A stretch of DNA of 64,000 bases from Paraburkholderia sejongensis (GTDB taxonomy: Bacteria; Pseudomonadota; Gammaproteobacteria; Burkholderiales; Burkholderiaceae), in the NCBI RefSeq assembly GCF_020880815.1, contig NZ_JAJITD010000008.1, positions 124,001-188,000 of the forward strand, in the 5' to 3' direction. The position numbers were made by a program, and so were the translations under genes. Under the pieces are notes generated by a model, which made no database searches, was not told the origin of the DNA, and worked only from the letters and a program-made list of their open reading frames with translations. This document shows positions 60,076 through 64,000 of the stretch, piece by piece (within the stretch, counting starts at the first letter, position 1; the number at the start of each line of letters is the position of its first letter).

Positions 60076-61215
60076 ATGAAACGTTCCGCACTTTCCCTCC
60101 ACGCAACCCGCATGGCGGCGCTGGCGCTTGCCCTGACATCGCTCGCCGGCTGTGACACGCTGAACGACTGGTTTGCCTCCGACCGCGTCGATTACAAGTC
60201 CACCGCCAGCGCGCCGCCGCTCGCGGTGCCGAGTGATCTGAGCACCTCGCCGACCGACCAGCGTTACGTGGCGCCGCCCGCCAATCTGGCGCTGGGCGGC
60301 GCGACCGCGCGCAACGTGACGGCTGCGGGCAACGCGTCCGAAGGCCAGCCGACCGCGCAGGATCCGCTCGGCATGCACATCGAGCGCGACGGCGATCGTC
60401 GCTGGCTGGTGGTCGACGGACGTTCGCCGGAACAGCTGTGGCCGCAGTTGCAGGAGTTCTGGCAGGAGAACGGCTTCGCGCTGAAGACCGACGCGGCGTC
60501 CACCGGCATCATGACGACCGACTGGGCTGAAAACCGCGCGAATATTCCGGACGACTGGTTCCGCCGCACGGTGGGCAAGCTGATCGACTTCGCATACTCG
60601 TCGGGTACACGCGACAGCTTCCGCACGCTGGTGTCGCGCGGTCCGAACGGCACGACGGACATCTCGATCACGCACAGCGCGATGGAAGAAGTGCTGACGG
60701 GCCAGGACAAGACCTCGTCGCGTTGGGAGGAGCGTCCGCGCGATCCGGCGCTGGAGGCGCTGTTCCTCGCCAAGCTGATGCAGAAGTTCGGCCTGACCGA
60801 AGCGCAGTCGAAGCAGTTGCTGACCGACGCGCGTCCGGCCGCCGCGCCGGCCACGATCGAGCAGAACGCGGGCGCGTCGACGCTCGACCTGCAGGAGTCG
60901 TTCGACCGTGCATGGCTGCGCGTGGGCCTCGCGCTCGATCGCACCAATTTCACCGTCGACAACCGCGATCGCGAGAAGGGCATCTACTACGTGCGCTACG
61001 CGGATTCGATGCAGGAGCTGAAGAGGGAAGGGCTGTTCGGCAAGCTGTTCTACAGCGGCAATTCGGCGCGCAAGCCGGGGCAGGAATTCCTCGTCAACGT
61101 GCGCGCGAAGGGTGACTCGGTGACCCAGGTCGCGGTGCTGAACGCGAACGGCCAGATCGATACGTCGTCGGACGCGCAGCGCATCGTGTCGCTGCTGCAC
61201 TCGCAACTGAACTAG
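60076..61215 (+). CDS. bamC: Outer-membrane assembly lipoprotein BamC (NlpB)
   Basis: A 379-residue subunit of the beta-barrel assembly machine. The signal peptide ends in the lipobox SLAGC (Cys26), followed by the lasso-like DYKSTASAPPLAVPSDL that binds BamD. Two helix-grip domains follow (start near 105, RWLVVDGRSPEQLWPQLQEFW, and near 275, SFDRAWLRVGLALDR). It is consistent with E. coli BamC (344) but longer in the linker. It lies 126 bp after dapA. Confidence 0.93.
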   Translation: MKRSALSLHATRMAALALALTSLAGCDTLNDWFASDRVDYKSTASAPPLAVPSDLSTSPTDQRYVAPPANLALGGATARNVTAAGNASEGQPTAQDPLGMHIERDGDRRWLVVDGRSPEQLWPQLQEFWQENGFALKTDAASTGIMTTDWAENRANIPDDWFRRTVGKLIDFAYSSGTRDSFRTLVSRGPNGTTDISITHSAMEEVLTGQDKTSSRWEERPRDPALEALFLAKLMQKFGLTEAQSKQLLTDARPAAAPATIEQNAGASTLDLQESFDRAWLRVGLALDRTNFTVDNRDREKGIYYVRYADSMQELKREGLFGKLFYSGNSARKPGQEFLVNVRAKGDSVTQVAVLNANGQIDTSSDAQRIVSLLHSQLN

Positions 61216-61222
61216 GTGGGTC

Positions 61223-61996
61223 GTGCGCTTCGCAAGTCTTGGCAGCGGCAGTGAAGGCAATGCGCTGCTGGTCGAGGCGCACAGCGGTACGACTACCACC
61301 CGCGTGCTGCTCGATTGCGGCTTTTCCGCGCGCGAAGTCGAGAAGCGTCTCGCGCGGCTCGGCGCAAGCGCCGAGCATCTCGACGCAATTCTGATTACCC
61401 ACGAACATAGCGACCACATCGGCGGCGCGCTGACGCTGGCGCGCAAGTGGTCGATTCCGTTGTACATGAGCTGGGGCACCGCGCGCGCGGTGGGCGCCGA
61501 CGAAGCCGATGTCGACCTGCAGGTGCTGTGGGGCGACGAGGCGGTGGCGATCGGCGACCTCAGCATTCTTCCCTATACGGTTCCGCACGACGCCCGCGAG
61601 CCGTTGCAATACGTGTTCTCGAATGGCGCGAGCCGGCTCGGCGTGCTGACCGACGTCGGTACGTCCACGCCGCATATCAGTGCGGTGCTGAGCGGCTGCG
61701 ACGCGCTGGTGCTCGAGTGCAATCACGACGCGCAGATGCTCGCGGGCAGCCGCTACCCGCCGTCGCTGAAGGCGCGCATCGGCGGCAATCATGGTCATCT
61801 GAACAACGACGCGGCGGCGGACATTCTGGCGTCGCTCGATCGCTCGCGCTTGCGGCATCTGGTGGCTGCGCATCTGAGTCAGCAGAACAATCTGCCGGAG
61901 CTGGCGCAGGCGGCGTTGGGCGGCGTGCTCGGCGCGGCGCACACCGAGGTCGTGGTGGCGTCGCAAACCGACGGTTTCGCGTGGTTGTCGGTTTGA
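61223..61996 (+). CDS. Metallo-beta-lactamase-fold hydrolase (YycJ/WalJ-like)
   Basis: A 257-residue MBL-fold protein with metal ligands His60, His62, Asp64 and His65 in THEHSDHIGG. Further ligands are likely in TVPHDAREP near 113 and LECNHDAQML near 165-174. It resembles the YycJ/VicX group, in which some members have DNA exonuclease activity; this is unproven here. GTG 61223 is the start, eight bases after the bamC stop codon with AGGTGGG as ribosome-binding site, so it is in the dapA-bamC operon. Confidence 0.86.
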   Translation: MRFASLGSGSEGNALLVEAHSGTTTTRVLLDCGFSAREVEKRLARLGASAEHLDAILITHEHSDHIGGALTLARKWSIPLYMSWGTARAVGADEADVDLQVLWGDEAVAIGDLSILPYTVPHDAREPLQYVFSNGASRLGVLTDVGTSTPHISAVLSGCDALVLECNHDAQMLAGSRYPPSLKARIGGNHGHLNNDAAADILASLDRSRLRHLVAAHLSQQNNLPELAQAALGGVLGAAHTEVVVASQTDGFAWLSV

Positions 61997-62048
61997 TGCC
62001 GCCCTGACGACTTGTGACCGCAACGCCGACTTCAGGCGGCCGCTCCAT

Positions 62049-62088
62049 GAAAAAAGCCCATAACGAGTAATCGTTATGGGCTTTTGTT
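62049..62088 (+). terminator. Bidirectional terminator after the MBL gene
   Basis: A perfect 15-bp stem, AAAAGCCCATAACGA/TCGTTATGGGCTTTT, with a GTAA loop, flanked by A- and T-runs. It lies between convergent genes. Confidence 0.93.
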
Positions 62089-62132
62089 CTAGCCGCTGAA
62101 GGCGGCGCCGAAGCGCCGCGCGTTGGCCGGAC

Positions 62133-62831
62133 TTAGTTGCGGTTGCCACCGAAGATGCCGAGCAGCGCCAGCAGGTTGACGAACACGTTGTACAGGTCGA
62201 GATAAATCGCGAGCGTCGCGGTGATGTAGTTGGTTTCCCCACCGTTCACGACCCGCTGCACGTCGAACATGATGTACGCGGAGAAAATCACGATCGCGAG
62301 GACCGAGACCGTCAGCATCAGCGCCGGCAGTTGCAGGAACACGTTCGCGACCGATGCCAGCAACAGCACGATCACGCCCATGAACAGCCACTTGCCGAGA
62401 CCCGAGAAGTCGCGCTTGCTGACTGTGGCGACCGTGGCCATGGCCGCGAAGATCACGCCAGTGCCACCGAACGCGAGCATGATCAGCGACGGACCGTTCG
62501 AGAAACCGAGCACGAACGCGAGGATGCGCGACAGCATCAGCCCCATGAAGAACGTGAAGCCCAGTAGCACGAATACGCCTACGGCGCTGTCCTTGGTACG
62601 CTGGATTGCGAACATGAAGCCGAACGCGATCGCGAAGAACGCTAGCATGCTCATTGCCGGGCTGGTCGCGGCGAACAGCGAGAAGCCGGTGGCGAGGCCG
62701 ACCCATGCGCCGAGCACGGTCGGAATCATCGACAGCGCGAGCAGCCAGTAGGTATTGCGTAGCACCCGGTTACGCGTTTCGGCCGTGCTGACCGCACCGT
62801 TGCGGCCAAACATATACGGATGATCGTTCAT
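62133..62831 (-). CDS. Bax inhibitor-1/YccA-family membrane protein
   Basis: A 232-residue protein with about seven transmembrane helices beginning at residue 27 (TYWLLALSMIPTVLGAWVGLA). The C-terminal segment SAYIMFDVQRVVNGG and AIYLDLYNVFVNLLALLGI contain the conserved Asp residues of the family. E. coli YccA interacts with FtsH; a similar role is inferred. GGAGAG precedes the ATG. It is divergent from ndk. Confidence 0.92.
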   Translation of the reverse strand: MNDHPYMFGRNGAVSTAETRNRVLRNTYWLLALSMIPTVLGAWVGLATGFSLFAATSPAMSMLAFFAIAFGFMFAIQRTKDSAVGVFVLLGFTFFMGLMLSRILAFVLGFSNGPSLIMLAFGGTGVIFAAMATVATVSKRDFSGLGKWLFMGVIVLLLASVANVFLQLPALMLTVSVLAIVIFSAYIMFDVQRVVNGGETNYITATLAIYLDLYNVFVNLLALLGIFGGNRN

Positions 62832-63045
62832 GGTCTCTCCTTACCTCGCAAGCGTGTTTCGTGATGGTGATACGGAAATTCGTGAAGTGCCGGCGGAGCC
62901 GGCATTTACCCCTAAGATTAGCGCCGCGGCAGGGAGTTTCAATGCCCTGCGATTCCCCACACAGCATACGCTACCAGAATTATTTGACTTCCTGCAGCAA
63001 CCTTTCAGTGCTGTAAGGGTTCAATCGCAATCATACACGGGAACA

Positions 63046-63054
63046 TGCTACAAT
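63046..63054 (+). promoter_or_regulatory. Extended -10 promoter of ndk
   Basis: TGC immediately before TACAAT forms an extended -10 element, followed by CGCGG. The leader to ATG 63101 is about 40 nt and contains TTGGAG. Confidence 0.6.
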
Positions 63055-63100
63055 CGCGGATTCATTTGAATCTGTAACCTCTTAATTTTTTGGAGTTTTT

Positions 63101-63526
63101 ATGGCGATCGAACGCACCCTGTCGATTATCAAGCCGGACGCAGTGGCAAAGAATGTGATCGGCCAGATCTACAGCCGCTTCGAAAACGCTGGTCTGAAGA
63201 TCGCGGCATCGCGCATGGTTCATCTGTCGCGTGCTGACGCCGAGAAGTTCTACGCTGTGCACGCAGCGCGTCCGTTCTTCAAGGACCTCGTCGAGTTCAT
63301 GATCTCGGGTCCGGTGGTGGTGCAGGTTCTGGAAGGCGAAAACGCAATCCTGAAGCACCGCGAACTGATGGGCGCGACGGACCCGAAGAAGGCGGACAAG
63401 GGCACGATCCGCGCCGACTTCGCCGACAGCATCGACGCGAACGCAGTCCACGGTTCGGACGCGGCTGAAACGGCAGCGGTGGAAATCGCTTTCTTCTTCC
63501 CGCAAGTCAACGTGTACGCACGTTAA
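63101..63526 (+). CDS. ndk: Nucleoside diphosphate kinase
   Basis: A 141-residue kinase equalising nucleoside triphosphate pools. Phospho-His117 lies in NAVHGSDA, with Lys11 in IIKPDAV and Arg87-region KHRELMGATDP. The length fits bacterial Ndk (143 in E. coli). TGGAG precedes the ATG. rlmN starts 214 bp downstream, the usual beta-proteobacterial neighbour. Confidence 0.97.
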   Translation: MAIERTLSIIKPDAVAKNVIGQIYSRFENAGLKIAASRMVHLSRADAEKFYAVHAARPFFKDLVEFMISGPVVVQVLEGENAILKHRELMGATDPKKADKGTIRADFADSIDANAVHGSDAAETAAVEIAFFFPQVNVYAR

Positions 63527-63740
63527 GCACTGATGCGGGCGGCGCGTGACCGGCGTCCCGCGCAATGTGCCGGCCGGTTCCGTGCCGCGGGTTTCGTGTA
63601 GCCGGGTTTGATCGCACGAATCGCACGCGCGGACCGGCAACGTAGTAAGGTAAAAGCAGCAGGAATGGGCGCGATCGGCAGGGCGTTCATGCAGCTTGTT
63701 GCATGAATGAAAGTCTCGCACTGAAATGGCAGGATTCGAT

Positions 63741-64000
63741 ATGACGAGCAGTCCCAACGTCAACCTTCTCGACCTCGACGCCCAAGGGCTCGTCGCCTAT
63801 TGCGACAGCCTGGGCGAGAAGCCGTTTCGCGCCAAGCAATTGCAGCGCTGGATTCACCAGTACAACGCTGCCGACTTCGACGGTATGACCGATCTCGCGA
63901 AGTCCTTGCGCGAAAAGCTCAAGGGGCGCGCGTCGATCACGATGCCCGGCATCGTCAGCGACCATATTTCCACCGACGGCACCCGCAAGTGGCTGATCGA
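63741..64000 (+). CDS. rlmN: 23S rRNA (adenine-2503-C2)-methyltransferase RlmN (partial, N-terminus)
   Basis: The first 86 codons of a gene cut by the right edge. NLLDLDAQGLVAYCDSLGEKPFRAKQLQRWIHQ and FDGMTDLAKSLREKL are the N-terminal helix-hairpin region of RlmN; the radical-SAM CxxxCxxC motif lies outside the window. It modifies A2503 of 23S rRNA (and A37 of some tRNAs in E. coli). AGGAT precedes ATG 63741. Confidence 0.9.
   Translation, partial: MTSSPNVNLLDLDAQGLVAYCDSLGEKPFRAKQLQRWIHQYNAADFDGMTDLAKSLREKLKGRASITMPGIVSDHISTDGTRKWLI

Overview
The window looks like a chromosomal core-genome segment from a Burkholderia sensu lato species, most likely Paraburkholderia. This is inferred from the high G+C with strong third-position G/C bias, the three-gene pyruvate dehydrogenase cluster with a lipoyl domain fused to E3, a Burkholderia-type phasin (so PHB granules), the beta-proteobacterial order pyrG-kdsA-eno-ftsB, and an intergenic repeat of a kind I recognise from Paraburkholderia genomes. 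No phage, plasmid, IS, rRNA, CRISPR or toxin-antitoxin locus was seen. Nearly all the sequence is accounted for by about 50 protein genes and one tRNA.

Layout. 1-3.3 kb: xth (cut by the left edge), an initiator tRNA with its own promoter and terminator, a YgeA-type amino-acid racemase and cytosine deaminase codA. 3.3-10.3 kb, minus strand: prlC, folD, and a FixL/FixJ-like sensor kinase plus response regulator. 10.5-17 kb: aceE-aceF-lpd (pyruvate dehydrogenase), transcribed divergently from the two-component pair. 17.3-24.4 kb: phasin phaP, an unusually long AT-rich intergenic region, pbpG, an IclR-family regulator divergent from lutA-lutB, and a Gly/Pro-rich lipoprotein. 24.5-31.2 kb: a low-molecular-weight phosphatase and the full iscR-iscS-iscU-iscA-hscB-hscA-fdx-iscX iron-sulfur cluster operon, with tandem IscR boxes in its promoter. 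31.3-38.2 kb, minus strand: a glycine-zipper membrane protein, lysS, prfB (with a programmed +1 frameshift), recJ and a conserved hypothetical. 38.5-45.2 kb: lolC-lolD (no lolE), tatD, comEC and an alpha/beta hydrolase. 45.4-49.9 kb: pyrG-kdsA-eno-ftsB. 50-52.3 kb, minus strand: a small lipoprotein, hslO and a gamma-carbonic anhydrase. 52.6-62 kb: ferritin-like DUF455 protein, hydrolase, rnm-yciO, site-2 protease, trpS, methyltransferase, dapA-bamC and a metallo-beta-lactamase-fold protein. 62.1-64 kb: a BI-1/YccA membrane protein (minus), ndk, and rlmN (cut by the right edge).

How the parts fit. The window is dominated by central metabolism (pyruvate dehydrogenase, lactate oxidation, enolase, CTP, KDO-8-phosphate and diaminopimelate synthesis), translation (initiator tRNA, LysRS, RF2, TrpRS, RlmN), iron-sulfur assembly, envelope biogenesis (LolCD, BamC, FtsB, PbpG, KdsA) and protein quality control (PrlC, Hsp33). 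The most useful non-routine signals are regulatory. They are the tandem IscR boxes, the RF2 frameshift, an internal terminator splitting the isc operon, dyads at the aceE, phaP and rnm promoters, a perfect 22-bp palindrome between lpd and phaP, and several starts that look leaderless. Protein-level oddities include a Cys replacing the second Asp of the CodA active-site HDD motif, a His-Gly tail on the IclR regulator, and lutAB without an adjacent lutC. I did not find a convincing new multi-gene system.
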